The position numbers and the translations under genes are program-made. This document shows positions 45,816-56,000 of a DNA stretch of 64,000 nt, in pieces. The stretch covers positions 6,448,001 through 6,512,000 of the forward strand of contig NC_014640.1 of assembly GCF_000165835.1 (NCBI RefSeq), given 5' to 3'. The stretch is from Achromobacter xylosoxidans A8. GTDB taxonomy: Bacteria > Pseudomonadota > Gammaproteobacteria > Burkholderiales > Burkholderiaceae_B. The notes under the pieces are model-generated. The model saw nothing but the letters and a program-made list of their open reading frames with translations, did not search any database and was not told where the DNA came from. How positions within the stretch are numbered: position 1 is the stretch's first letter; the number at the start of each line of letters is the position of its first letter.

Positions 45816-46616
45816 ATGAAGAAAACCGCTTTCAACCACACCGTCCATGTCTGCGTCGAAGCGATAGAACCGGCTGCGGCGCTGGTGCAGGGGCTGGGCG
45901 ACCGCGCCCAGATGGTGTGCCTGACCCAGTCCGCCGCCAGATTGCAGGAGCAGCTGGCCGAACCCGGCCTGCACCATGTCGTGTTGCACGGCAGCGCGGA
46001 ATGGCTCGCCTCGATGCTGTACGCGCGCCGCGGCCCCTATGTCGCCGGACTGGTGTTGATGATCACCGCCAATGACTCCTCCAATACCAGGGCCGAACTG
46101 GTATGCGCTGGCGCAGACGCCTGCCTGTCCTCGGATGCGGGTATCGACGAATTGCTGGCGGCGCTGAGCAGCCTGGAACGCCTGTCTTCGGCCTTGCGCG
46201 CGCGTCTGCAGCGCGAAGCCGTACCCGCGCAGGAGGCGCAGGCACGGCAACGGCGAGCCCTGACGGGGACCGTCGCGAGCGTCCGCGTCACGCCGGTCCG
46301 CGAGTGGGCGCTGATCGAGACGGAGAAGACGCTGCGCGCGCCAGACAGCGCCGGCAAGATTGCGCTGAGCAACAAGGAATACGCGCTGTTGTCGTGCCTG
46401 AGCGGCCATGACTTCCGGTATCGCAGTATTGCGGACCTGCACCGCGAGGTCTGGCCGGATGCCGCTGGCCGCCCCGCGCACCTGCAGCGCGCCATCGTCT
46501 CCAGCGTGGTCGGCCGCCTGCGCCGCCGGGCGCGGCTGGCGGGGATCGAACTGCCGCTGCGCACGAGCTATGGGCAGGGCTATACGTTTGTTCATCCGCT
46601 GAGCAGCGCAAACTAG
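45816..46616 (+). CDS. Winged-helix regulator with a degenerate receiver, between the fimbrial operons
   Basis: A 266-residue protein. The C-terminal part (about 170-262) is an OmpR/PhoB-type winged helix (IALSNKEYALLSCLSGHDFR, LHREVWPD, RRARLAGIELPLRTSYGQGY). The N-terminal part (about 10-125) has a receiver-like alternation (HVCVEAIEP, HHVVLHG, GLVLMITAN, AGADACLS) but no acidic pocket or phosphoacceptor Asp at the expected place. It is thus an atypical, probably phosphorylation-independent regulator. It begins 34 bases after the adhesin stop and lies before fimbrial operon 2, so it may coordinate the two operons. ATG 45816 was chosen over 45768, which lies inside the adhesin gene. Confidence 0.82.
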   Translation: MKKTAFNHTVHVCVEAIEPAAALVQGLGDRAQMVCLTQSAARLQEQLAEPGLHHVVLHGSAEWLASMLYARRGPYVAGLVLMITANDSSNTRAELVCAGADACLSSDAGIDELLAALSSLERLSSALRARLQREAVPAQEAQARQRRALTGTVASVRVTPVREWALIETEKTLRAPDSAGKIALSNKEYALLSCLSGHDFRYRSIADLHREVWPDAAGRPAHLQRAIVSSVVGRLRRRARLAGIELPLRTSYGQGYTFVHPLSSAN

Positions 46617-46939
46617 CAGCGGCCGCCAGGCGCCGCGCAGCAAAGGCGGCGGCAAACTCACCCTCGACGCACTTTCGTATTCCTCAGACGCGGAAATCGA
46701 TGTCTTCCGACTAAATTTCCCGGCCCTGCCCCATACAGTATCCGTACTCGCCGGCATGCGCTGATTCGCGCATGCGGCCGGCGGGTATGAGCCGCCATAT
46801 CACCGCATTCGCGGTGCCTGGCCTTACAGAAATCCCTCAAGAGATCGACGCCCTCCTGACGCGCAAGGACCCTGGTCCGGCCCGCGCCCGGGATGGTTTC
46901 GATCGCCGCGGGCAAGCCTAGCTTCAAAGGAAATACAAC
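46617..46939. promoter_or_regulatory. Intergenic control region before fimbrial operon 2
   Basis: This 323-base gap contains no credible gene. It holds a 17-base motif GCACTTTCGTATTCCTC (46669-46685) that recurs with one change at 58083-58099, a strong hairpin (46749-46783; GCATGCGC/GCGCATGC core), a second hairpin CACCGC-ATTC-GCGGTG (46801-46816), and AGGAAA before the pilin start. The hairpins lack T-tracts and could mark the end of the regulator transcript or a leader structure. No long C-tract of the Bordetella fim phase-variation type is seen. Confidence 0.5.
46749..46783. terminator. Stem-loop between the regulator gene and fimbrial operon 2
   Basis: GCATGCGC (46754-46761) pairs perfectly with GCGCATGC (46768-46775) around TGATTC; flanking CGCCG and CCGGCG extend the stem past a small bulge. 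There is no T-tract, so its role as terminator is tentative. Confidence 0.4.
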
Positions 46940-47500
46940 ATGAAACGCAGTCTCGTCGCCTCTCTCCTGGCATCCGGAGCCTTGGTCTCCGTGCTCGCGC
47001 CAGTACCCGCCCATGCCGTCGACGGCGTCATCAATTTCATGGGCGTGATCCGCGCACCCGGTTGCGATATCAACGGCAACACGCCTGGCCTGGGCAACAC
47101 GCAGACGGTGCAGCTGGGCACGCCCACCCCGGAAGAAGTGGGCCTGGGCAACGCGGTCGAAGCCGAGTTCCAGCTGAACCTTGCTGGCGGCGCAGGCTGC
47201 ACCGATGGCAGGAAGGTCCGCATCATGTTCGACCCGACCAACGGCACGCCCGCGGGCAACCTGGCGCTGCTGGACGCCGACCGCGCCCCCAACGTCGAGA
47301 TCCAGATCCGCAACAACGCAACGGGCAACACCTCCGTCATCCCCATCGGCGGTTCGGAAACCACGCCGCAGATCGCCACAATCGCGGGCAGCCCAGGCTC
47401 CGCGGAACTGAAGTACGCCGCCAAGTACGTCGAGGTCGGCGGCGCGGCGGGCGCCGGTTCGGGCGCGTCGAGCATCAAGTACCTGCTCTCCTACAACTGA
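46940..47500 (+). CDS. Fimbrial major subunit, operon 2
   Basis: A 186-residue pilin. The signal peptide ends PAHAVDG (about 25). The mature part begins with a VDGVINFMGVIRAPGC strand, has the disulfide Cys pair (GCDINGN and GAGCTDG) and ends SIKYLLSYN with penultimate Tyr. It differs strongly from the operon 1 pilin in its Gly/Ala-rich C-terminal third (GGAAGAGSGASS). AGGAAA lies nine bases before the ATG. It heads an operon with two chaperones, an usher and an adhesin. Confidence 0.92.
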   Translation: MKRSLVASLLASGALVSVLAPVPAHAVDGVINFMGVIRAPGCDINGNTPGLGNTQTVQLGTPTPEEVGLGNAVEAEFQLNLAGGAGCTDGRKVRIMFDPTNGTPAGNLALLDADRAPNVEIQIRNNATGNTSVIPIGGSETTPQIATIAGSPGSAELKYAAKYVEVGGAAGAGSGASSIKYLLSYN

Positions 47501-47513
47501 GCGCGGGCCGGTC

Positions 47514-48245
47514 ATGGCGTCGACAGCGCGCATCGTTTCATCCCTGGCGGCCGCTTGCGCCATGACCCTGTGCGCCTGGGCGGCTCCCGCCCGGGCCGGG
47601 CTCGTGCTGCAAAGCACCCGCCTGGTCATTTCACCAGAAACCCGGGACGCGACACTGGCCATCCGCAACGCGGGCGCCGGCCCCGTGCTGGCGCAGAGCT
47701 GGCTGGACGACGGCAATGCCGATACCTCGCCAGTGGACATGCGCGTGCCTTTCGTCCTGGCGCCGGCGGTCGTGCGGGTGGATCCTGACAGCGGCGCGGT
47801 GCTGCGGATCTCATATACCCGCGAGCCGTTGCCTGCCGACCGCGAAAGCCTGTTCTATCTCAACGTGCTGGAAACGCCGCCGCGCGACCCGAACGACGCC
47901 AATGTGCTGATCTTCCAGTTCCGGTCGCGCATCAAGGTGTTCTTCAGGCCGAATTCGCTGCGACCCCATGTTCAGGCTGCACCAGGACTGCTGACCTGGA
48001 AGCTGAGCGGGCAGGCGCTGGAAGTCACGAACCCGACGCCCTACCACGTGTCCTTCGCGAGCGTCGATCTGATCGCGGGGGGCAGGCGAACCGCCCTGGA
48101 AGGCGGCATGGTGGCGCCCTTCGACAAAACGCGCTTCGCCTTTCCGGCACGCGCGCCCAAACCTGCGGGCAAAGTCTCGGTCCAGTACGAGGTCATCACC
48201 GATTACGGCGGAACCAGCAAGAACGAGAAGACCGTTACCGAATAA
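47514..48245 (+). CDS. Periplasmic fimbrial chaperone, operon 2, first copy
   Basis: A 243-residue PapD-family chaperone. The signal peptide ends PARAGL (about 29). Domain 1 opens LQSTRLVISPETRDATLAIRN with the anchoring Arg; the partner Lys lies in RSRIKVFFRPNSL and the signature is ESLFYLNVLETPP. It begins 13 bases after the pilin stop, so it is presumably dedicated to the abundant major subunit, while the second chaperone of this operon is coupled to the usher. This division is inference from order. Confidence 0.92.
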   Translation: MASTARIVSSLAAACAMTLCAWAAPARAGLVLQSTRLVISPETRDATLAIRNAGAGPVLAQSWLDDGNADTSPVDMRVPFVLAPAVVRVDPDSGAVLRISYTREPLPADRESLFYLNVLETPPRDPNDANVLIFQFRSRIKVFFRPNSLRPHVQAAPGLLTWKLSGQALEVTNPTPYHVSFASVDLIAGGRRTALEGGMVAPFDKTRFAFPARAPKPAGKVSVQYEVITDYGGTSKNEKTVTE

Positions 48246-48293
48246 AGGCGCGGCGCAACTTAGACCTGCGCATCACAGAGCTGACACGTCCCG

Positions 48294-50957
48294 ATGGATT
48301 ACCCACACGCAAGGGCTTGCCCCCGCTTGCCAAACCTCGCTCGTCCCGCGAGCCCGCGCCCGGCCGCGTTCAGGTCGGCATCCGGCCTTTCTGCCGCGCT
48401 GCTGGCGGCGGCGGCCTGGGCCGCGCCCGTACACGGCAAGCAGGCGTTCTTCGACCCGCAGATGATGTTCCAGGGCGCCGGCGGCACGGCCATCGACACG
48501 AGCCGCTTCGAACGCGGCAACCTCATGGAGCCTGGCCTGCACCGGCTGGACATCTACGTCAACGGACAGTGGCGCGGCGTGGAGGAGATCCAATTCCGCC
48601 TCCTGGCCGGCAGCGACGGCGCCACGCCCTGTTACGACGGCGAATTGCTGGCGCGCCTGGGCCTGGACACGGACAAGGCCGCGCGCGGCGACGGCATGCT
48701 TGCGCTGTCCGCAACGGCAGCCTGCGGCGAGTTGTCGCGCTACGTCCCCGGCGCCCAGGTCAAGCTGGAGGCGGCCGAGCAAAAGCTCTATCTCACCGTG
48801 CCCAAATACTATCTGCGCCTGGCCACGCCTGGCGCCTACGTGGATCCGTCGAACTGGGACAGTGGCGTGACGGCGGCGCGACTGAACTACAACAGCAATC
48901 TCTTCACGTCGGACAGCCGGGGGACGCGGACCACGCGCGGCTATGCCGGCCTGAACGCCGGCATCAACCTGGGCGCGTTCAGGTTGCGCCACTACGGCAG
49001 CGCCACCTGGTCGCCCGGCCACGGCGCCAGCTATCAGCGTGGCTATACCTACCTGAAAACAGATGTGCCGGCATGGAAGTCGCAGCTGCTGATGGGCGAA
49101 AGCTCCACCGAAGGCGATCTGTTCGACTCCGTGTCGTTTCGGGGCGTGCAGCTGGTCAGCGACGAACGCATGCTGCCCAGCGCGCTGCGCTCCTATACCC
49201 CTACGGTGCGCGGCACCGCCACCAGCAATGCCCAGGTATCGGTGTACCAGCGCGGCTATCTCGTGTACGAAACCACGGTGGCGCCCGGCCCCTTCGCGAT
49301 CGAGGACCTGCAGGCCGCGGGATACGGCGGGGACCTGGACGTGCGCATCGTCGAGGCGGACGGCAGTTCGCGCAGCTTCGTCGTGCCCTTCGCCACGACG
49401 GTCCAGCTGCTGCGGCCCGGCACCAGCCGCTACAGTTTGACCGCCGGGCGCGCGATAGACCTGGGCATGGGCAGCAGCTCGCAGTATCTGCTCCAAGGCA
49501 CGTTCAAGCGCGGGCTGGGCGACATGTACACGGGTTACGGCGGCCTCGCGTTCAGCCGGCACTATGGCTCCGTGCTGGCGGGCGCCGCGGTAAATACCCA
49601 GATTGGGGCATTCGCGGCCGACGTCACTCTGTCCCGTGCCGATCTGCCGGACGAAGGCACCCGCACCGGCGCCAGCTACCGCCTGTCGTACAGCAAAAAC
49701 CTGCCCAACAGCGGCACCAACTTTTCGCTGCTGGCCTACCGCTATTCCACCAGCGGCTTCGTGGGCCTGCGCGAGAGCATCGCGCTGCAAGGCACGCCGC
49801 AGCGCTACCGCTGGTTCGGCGACATGGGCCGCACGCGCGGCCGGTTCGACGCCAACATCAGCCAGCAGCTGGGCACCAACGGCGGCAACGTCTATTTGTC
49901 GGGTTCGGCCATCCAATACTGGCAAGGTCGCAGCAACACCATCAATTTTGCGCTGGGCTATAGCAACCGCTGGCGCGACGTCTCCTATTCCTTCGGCGTG
50001 CAGCGCATGCAGAACCTCGCCACGCGCACTTCCTACCGGGGCGGCGGTCGGGACAACTCCACCCTGATCACCCTGAATCTCTCCATTCCCCTGGGGCGGG
50101 CCGAGCGCGGCGCCCCCACGCTCAACACCTATTACAGCGCAGACTCGCGCGCCGGCGCCAACGTCACCACCTCGGTCGCCGGCACGATGGGCGAATCCGA
50201 CCGCGGCACCTATTCGGTGTCGGCGTCTCACGCCAGCCGCGAAAACGCCAACTCGGCAAGCGCGAACATCGGCTACCGCCTACCGCAGGCCTGGGTGGGG
50301 GCGGGCATTTCTCAAGGCTCCGGCTATCGCCAGGCATCGCTGAACGCATCCGGCGGGGTGCTTGCCCATGCCGGCGGCGTGACCTTCTCGCAGACGCTGG
50401 GCGAAACGGTAGCGCTGGTCCGCGCCGACCACGCCGAAGGCGCGCAGATCGGCTATGGCGGCGATCGCCTGGACGGCCGCGGCTACGGCGTCGTCGCCAG
50501 CCTGAGCCCTTACCAGCTCAACACGGTCGACATCGATCCGCGCGACATCCCCGACGACGTGGAGTTGCAGGCCAGTTCGCGCAATGTGGCGCCGCGCGCT
50601 GGCGCGGTCGTGCTGCTGTCCTATCCCACCCGCGTGGCGCGGCCGGTACTGATCGACGGCCGCCAGGCCGACGGCGCCGCGTTGCCCTTCGGCGCGGAAG
50701 TGCTGGATGCCGCCAACGACAAGCCGTTGGGCGCGGTGGGCCAGGGCAGTCGCATCGTCATGCGGGTGGAACAGGATCGGGGCCGCGTCATCGTGCGTTG
50801 GGGCCCCGGTCCACAGCAGCGCTGCGCGATCGACTACGCCTTGCCGGAGCGCACACGGCAGCGCGACCAAGGCTATGACGAGCTCTCCCTCACCTGCGCG
50901 CCGATGCCGGCGGACGGCGGCGGGCCAGCGAGCCCCGGGCCGCTGGCGCGTCGATGA
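48294..50957 (+). CDS. Fimbrial outer-membrane usher, operon 2
   Basis: An 887-residue usher. It has an unusually long N-terminal stretch before and within the signal (about 1-48, ending WAAPVHGK), then the chaperone-binding domain (FFDPQMMFQGAGGTAIDTSR), barrel and plug (about 170-700; APGPFAIEDLQAAGYGGDL) and C-terminal Ig-like domains with Cys in CAIDYALPE and SLTCAPM. The C-terminus extends past the usual final Cys by about 20 Pro/Gly-rich residues. Its last four bases overlap the next chaperone gene (ATGA). Function as usher is secure; the subunit set it secretes is that of operon 2. Confidence 0.93.
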   Translation: MDYPHARACPRLPNLARPASPRPAAFRSASGLSAALLAAAAWAAPVHGKQAFFDPQMMFQGAGGTAIDTSRFERGNLMEPGLHRLDIYVNGQWRGVEEIQFRLLAGSDGATPCYDGELLARLGLDTDKAARGDGMLALSATAACGELSRYVPGAQVKLEAAEQKLYLTVPKYYLRLATPGAYVDPSNWDSGVTAARLNYNSNLFTSDSRGTRTTRGYAGLNAGINLGAFRLRHYGSATWSPGHGASYQRGYTYLKTDVPAWKSQLLMGESSTEGDLFDSVSFRGVQLVSDERMLPSALRSYTPTVRGTATSNAQVSVYQRGYLVYETTVAPGPFAIEDLQAAGYGGDLDVRIVEADGSSRSFVVPFATTVQLLRPGTSRYSLTAGRAIDLGMGSSSQYLLQGTFKRGLGDMYTGYGGLAFSRHYGSVLAGAAVNTQIGAFAADVTLSRADLPDEGTRTGASYRLSYSKNLPNSGTNFSLLAYRYSTSGFVGLRESIALQGTPQRYRWFGDMGRTRGRFDANISQQLGTNGGNVYLSGSAIQYWQGRSNTINFALGYSNRWRDVSYSFGVQRMQNLATRTSYRGGGRDNSTLITLNLSIPLGRAERGAPTLNTYYSADSRAGANVTTSVAGTMGESDRGTYSVSASHASRENANSASANIGYRLPQAWVGAGISQGSGYRQASLNASGGVLAHAGGVTFSQTLGETVALVRADHAEGAQIGYGGDRLDGRGYGVVASLSPYQLNTVDIDPRDIPDDVELQASSRNVAPRAGAVVLLSYPTRVARPVLIDGRQADGAALPFGAEVLDAANDKPLGAVGQGSRIVMRVEQDRGRVIVRWGPGPQQRCAIDYALPERTRQRDQGYDELSLTCAPMPADGGGPASPGPLARR

Positions 50958-51733
50958 TGCGCCTGCGATCCTGCCGGGCGATTCTGCGCGTGTGCGCGCC
51001 ATGCCTGGCCGCCGGCCTGCTGACGACCGCCATGGCGGCCTGGGCGCATGCGGGCCTGAGCGTGATCGGCACGCGCTTCATCTACCCAGCGCAAGCCAGG
51101 TCGCTGACGATACGCACCGGCAACTCGGGAGACGCGCCCATTCTGGTGCAGGCGTGGCTGGACCAGGAGCAGGCGCAGACGCGCACCGACCCCAGCAAGC
51201 TGTCCGCGCCCTTCGTGCTGACCCCGCCGGTCTACCGGCTGGATGGCGGCGAGCGCAGGGCCCTGGAACTGCGCTACACGGGCGGGTCCCTGCCGCAGGA
51301 CCGCGAGTCGGTGTTCTGGATCAACTTCCTCGAGATCCCCTCGCTGCCGCCATCACGCTACAACCGGCTGCAGCTGTCGGTCCGGTTGCGGATGAAGGTC
51401 CTGTTCCGCCCCCCGGGACTGCAAGGCAAGCCGCGGGAGGCTCCGGCACACGTCACGTGGAAATATGGACGGACAGGCGACGCCGCCGCGCCATGGCAGC
51501 TGGAGGCGCGCAACCCCACCCCTTTCCATGTATCGCTGGCGCGGCTGGAGATCCCCGCCGCAGCCGGCATGCGGCGCCTGGAGGGCTTGACGCTGCCGCC
51601 CTACGCCACCAGCCGGTTCACGCTGCCCGCCGGCCATCAACCCGAGGCAGGCAGCACCACGCTGCACTATGAGGCGGCCGACGACGCCGGCGCCCTGGTC
51701 CGCGGCGTGGCGACGCTCGCGCCCGCAGACTGA
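50954..51733 (+). CDS. Periplasmic fimbrial chaperone, operon 2, second copy
   Basis: A 259-residue PapD-family chaperone. The signal peptide ends AWAHAGL (about 33). It has IGTRFIYPAQARSLTIRTGN, the signature ESVFWINFLEIPSLPP and RLRMKVLFRPPGL with the conserved Lys. The ATG overlaps the usher stop. It precedes the adhesin gene and may serve the adhesin specifically. Divergence between the two chaperones of the operon is considerable, so this is not a recent duplication. Confidence 0.92.
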   Translation: MMRLRSCRAILRVCAPCLAAGLLTTAMAAWAHAGLSVIGTRFIYPAQARSLTIRTGNSGDAPILVQAWLDQEQAQTRTDPSKLSAPFVLTPPVYRLDGGERRALELRYTGGSLPQDRESVFWINFLEIPSLPPSRYNRLQLSVRLRMKVLFRPPGLQGKPREAPAHVTWKYGRTGDAAAPWQLEARNPTPFHVSLARLEIPAAAGMRRLEGLTLPPYATSRFTLPAGHQPEAGSTTLHYEAADDAGALVRGVATLAPAD

Positions 51734-51768
51734 GTCCGGGCAGGTCCCGGCATCCAGGAGAACACCCG

Positions 51769-52959
51769 ATGAACAAGCCTCCCATTCCCGCGCTCACTCA
51801 CGGCCCCGACCGCCCGGCACGGTCCGCCATTGTCCTGCTGGCCGCAGCGGTGGCGCTGCCATGCGCCCCGGCCCGCAGCGAACTGGTCATGAACCGCCCC
51901 GCCATCCACTGCACCCAGTCGAACCAGGCCGGCGGCCCCTGGCGCGAAGTCTCGCCGCTGACCAGTTCCTCGCAGATCGGCGACGTGCTGTTCGAGCGGG
52001 GAGCCGGGCTCTTCAACAACTTCCAGTTCGGCTCGGGAGTATCGCCAGGCGTGCTCCACGAACTGGTCGCGGCGGCGCAATGGGGCCACAACGTAGGCGT
52101 GGCCGCCGACGGCACGGCACAGACGAACGTGCCCGGCATTGGATTGCAGGTATCCGTCATGGGCGCGGATGGCGTCGAAAGACGGATCAAGCCCGGCGCA
52201 CTGCCCGTGGTCGTGGACAAGCGTCCCGTGTACTACGACACCTCCGGGTCGGCATCGCAGAAGAACTCCACCGTCACCGAGTACATCCAGCGCCTGGTAC
52301 TGACCGACTCCGCGGCCAACCTGCCCAGCGGGGAACTGAAAGTGACTGGAGTAGACCCCAACATTACGCTGATGCTCTATGCGGTCAACTATCAGCAGGG
52401 CAAGGTGGGCTACGGCGAGGTCATCCAGAGCTTTCCCGTGTGGACGCCGGGTATTGCCGGCGTCTGCGGCAATCAGCCCTTTTCCTACCAGGGCACGGGC
52501 GTCATCGGCATCGGCGGCGGCACCGGCGTGATCGTGCCCAACAAGTGCGAGGTCGGCGCCTATCGGACGATAGCGGTCTCGCTGGGCGACTTGCCTATCT
52601 CCATTTTCGACACGCCGGGGGTCACCTCGCCTTCCAAGGAATTCTCCATCGTGCTGAGCCAATGCAGCGCCGCGGCCAAGCCGACCATTACCTTCTCCGA
52701 CAAGTACGGACCCAACCCGAATCCCCATGTGCTGAACCTGAAACCCGGCTCGGAAACGGCCGAGGGCATAGGTATCGCAATGATCGACGATGCCGCCAAT
52801 ACCCCTGTCCGCCACGGCATCGCGTATGCCATGCAACGCGTCGGCGACCAGGCCGTGCTGGCGCTGCGGGCCCACTACGTCCGCACGGCGCCGACCGACG
52901 GGACGGTCAAGGCCGGCATCGCCGACGGTAGCGCGGAGTTCACCTTCGAATTTCCTTGA
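51769..52959 (+). CDS. Two-domain fimbrial adhesin, operon 2
   Basis: A 396-residue protein. The signal peptide ends CAPARSEL (about 38). An N-terminal domain (about 39-250) contains a Cys pair (IHCTQSN and later GVCGNQPF) and no recognised lectin motif. The C-terminal pilin domain (about 255-396) has Cys in PNKCEVGAY and LSQCSAAAK, and ends with the alternating FTFEFP beta-zipper. It starts 36 bases after the chaperone. It is the probable tip component of fimbria 2; ligand unknown. Confidence 0.88.
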   Translation: MNKPPIPALTHGPDRPARSAIVLLAAAVALPCAPARSELVMNRPAIHCTQSNQAGGPWREVSPLTSSSQIGDVLFERGAGLFNNFQFGSGVSPGVLHELVAAAQWGHNVGVAADGTAQTNVPGIGLQVSVMGADGVERRIKPGALPVVVDKRPVYYDTSGSASQKNSTVTEYIQRLVLTDSAANLPSGELKVTGVDPNITLMLYAVNYQQGKVGYGEVIQSFPVWTPGIAGVCGNQPFSYQGTGVIGIGGGTGVIVPNKCEVGAYRTIAVSLGDLPISIFDTPGVTSPSKEFSIVLSQCSAAAKPTITFSDKYGPNPNPHVLNLKPGSETAEGIGIAMIDDAANTPVRHGIAYAMQRVGDQAVLALRAHYVRTAPTDGTVKAGIADGSAEFTFEFP

Positions 52960-53026
52960 GATGGCTGCGCCTCTTGCGAACAGGCCATGGACGCAAGCGC
53001 CCACGGCCCTTTTCAAGCACCGCCAA

Positions 53027-56000
53027 TCAACGTTCGACGATGCCGTGGTTCAAGCCCACTTGCGGCACCAGGGATGCCAGTCCGAACGTGCTGTTGGCGC
53101 GCATCACCCCATAGTTCGCACCGGCCAGGCCGCCATAGGTGTGCGAAAGGGAGTTGACGAAGTTCACCTTGCCGCTCGCGCTGGAATAGGTGATCGCGCC
53201 CTGGTTGAGGCCCGCGATGCCGCCAAGGTAAGCCTGGCCGGCGCCGCCAACCTCCCCCGCGGAAGACGACTGCAGGACTTCCCCCATGTCGCCGTTCTCG
53301 CCCACCACGCCGCCGACATGGCTGTTGAAGCTGCCGTAAACATTGCCGTTGGCCATCGCTGAAACGATAAAGCCCCGATTGGCGCCAACCAGCCCTCCTA
53401 CCGCGCTGTTCTTCCCCGCCTTCACGTCGCCGCTGGCGTTGACCGTTGCCAGCGTCCCGGTGTTGTAGCCGACCAGGCCCCCGGTGTAGGCATACGCCCC
53501 GCCAGCAACCTTGCCGCGGGCGACCGAGGCTTCTATCCTGCCGCTGTTGTAGCCAACCAGACCGCCCGCGTGGCCGCCATTGCGGGTTTGGCCGGCCCTG
53601 ACCTCACCGCCCGCTTCTGCCGTATCGATGCGCCCGTCGTTGGCGCCGACCAGACCGCCCACATTGACGCCATACGCGGCCGTCACGTCGCCCGCGGCCG
53701 TGACATCCGCCAGCAGGCCGCTGCTGGTGTTGCGTCCGGCAAAGCCGCCGGTCGATCCGCCGCCCTCGGCACTGACACCGCCCTCAGCTGCCGACCCGGA
53801 AATGCTCCCGCTGTTCAAGCCCACCAGGCCGCCCGTGTAGGCGTTGCTGCCGTTCTGCACCCACCCAGTAGCGAACGAGCGCTCGATGGCCCCGCCCAGG
53901 TTGTTGCCCACCAGTCCGCCCACGCTGTGGCCAGCGCCCGTGGCCTGCGTGCCCGCGTGGCTGGAGGCGTCCGCGACCAAGCCGCGATTCACACCAACCA
54001 GACCACCCATGCCGCCCAGTTCATCGCGCTGCATGACGCCCGATACGGCGTTGTGCGAGACGCTGCGCGTGATGGTGCCGCGACTCGATACGGAGTTCAG
54101 GTTCTCGCCCGCCAACCCGCCGAGCGCGACCGTGTGCGAACCCGCGTACACGTTGCCCGCGACGCTGGCCCGGTCGATGCTGCCGCCGACGTTGGTGCCG
54201 ACCAGGCCGCCCACCACATTGCGGTGGTACGAACTGCCCTTCACGTACATGCCGGTAGTGGACACGTTGATGATCTGGCCTGAGTTGTAGCCCACCAGCG
54301 CGCCCACCGACATGGACGCCACGCCGCTGGACGGCGTATTCACCTTCATCGACGCCAGGTTGATATTACGGATGCTGCCGGACGATGCGGCAAACAGGCC
54401 CACATTGGGACCGGCTCCGCTGACCGAGTAGCCGCTCAGCGTATTGCCCAGCCCGTCGAAGGTACCCGAGAAGGTGCCGTGCGAACCGCCTATGGACTGG
54501 ATCGCGCCGCGACCACTCAGGTTGTTGCCCAGCACGTACAAGCCGCTCAGATTGCGGTCGATATCCTGAAGTTGAACGAGGTTCTGGATAACGGCGTAGC
54601 GCTGGCCATGCGCGTGGAACGAGGCGCCCGCGCCGGACAGCGTGATCGACGCGCCTTCGCCCAGCACATGGCCGCCTGGCGCCTGCAAGGACAATGCGCC
54701 ATTGATGCCGCTGACGGCGGTCTTGCCGTTGAGCGCGATTTCGCCGCCAGCGGACATGGCGATGGCGGCGTTCTGGCCGGTCGCGGTCAGGTCTCCGGTG
54801 ACCGCAATATCCCGCGCCGCGATCAAGCCTAGCGTGTTACCGCTGCGCCACGCGACCGGGCCGTCGAGCGCGACATCGCCCGCAGTGCCTTCCAACACGA
54901 TGTTGGTGGCCGCGAGGTTGCTGGCGATGGTGTCCGCATGCACCGTGGCGTTTGCCGCGCTGGCGTTTGCACCCACGGCCACGTCCGCCGAGGCGATGCG
55001 CCACGTTCCGCTATCGCCATTCAACGCCCGCGCATCGACCTCGGCGCCGAGCCGCACTGTCACCTGCTGCCCGCGGATCTCTACCTCGCCCCCATTGCCA
55101 TGCGAGGCAAGCGCGCTCGCATTCATCTTGCCGGCAGCCACCACCAGGCCGGCGTCGCCGCCATCCAGCGTAATCTTGCCGCGCTGACCCTGCAGCGTCT
55201 TCGCTTCGATGATGCCCTGGCTGTTGACTACCGTGCGCAAGGCTGCGCCGGCAGCCTTGGCGGTCATCAGCACCTGCCCGCCGTCGGCGCTCAGCATGCC
55301 GCCATTCTCGGCCAGGGCGGACAGCGCGGCGCCATCCATCCGCAGATCGAGCAAGCCGTTGCCGTCGAAGTTCACGGTGAACGCTCCGCCTGCCGCCAAC
55401 GCGATCCGTCCCAGCCGCGCCTGGATTACGCCCTGGTTGCTGACCTTGGCGCCCAGCAGCGCGACACTGCCCCGATCGCGCGCCGCGATCACGCCCTGGT
55501 TCAGCACAGCGGCCTCCGACGCCCCCGTGAAACGGTAGTTGCCCGCGTTGAAATCCGCGTCGGAAAGCAACTTGGTCGAGGCAACCAGGCCACCCACATT
55601 GACCTCCGCGCCCTTGCCGAAGACGATGCCGTTGGGGTTGACCAGGAAGACCTGGCCATTGGCGTCCATGCGCCCCAGGATCGAACTCGGCGACAGACCA
55701 TTCACTCTGTTCAGCGCGATGGAACTGGCGCCCGGCTGGTTGAAGGCGACACGTTCATCGGCGCCAATGTTGAAGCTGTTCCAGTCGATGATCAGCTTTT
55801 GCGTGTGCTGGTTGATCGACACCTGCTTCCGGTCCAGCGTATTGTGGATATCGCCGATACCGTTGCCGGCCGCAATCGTTCCGCCCGTCGGCGCAGCATG
55901 CGCGGAAGACAGGCCCGCCAAGCCGATCAGCGCCAGCGCCGCGACGCTGCCGCGCCTGCCGCCCCCCTTTTTTCCGTGACGCCGCACGGACTCGCGCGTC

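Noticed and set aside
48273..50231. A 652-codon minus-strand open frame opposite the operon 2 usher
   Set aside because: The plus strand encodes a full usher with all family motifs; the antisense product is unrelated to any family I recognise.
53027..54300. GLUG-coding stretch as a DNA repeat array or CRISPR-like element
   Set aside because: Repeats are at the protein level only; unit length and base sequence vary, and the frame is open throughout.
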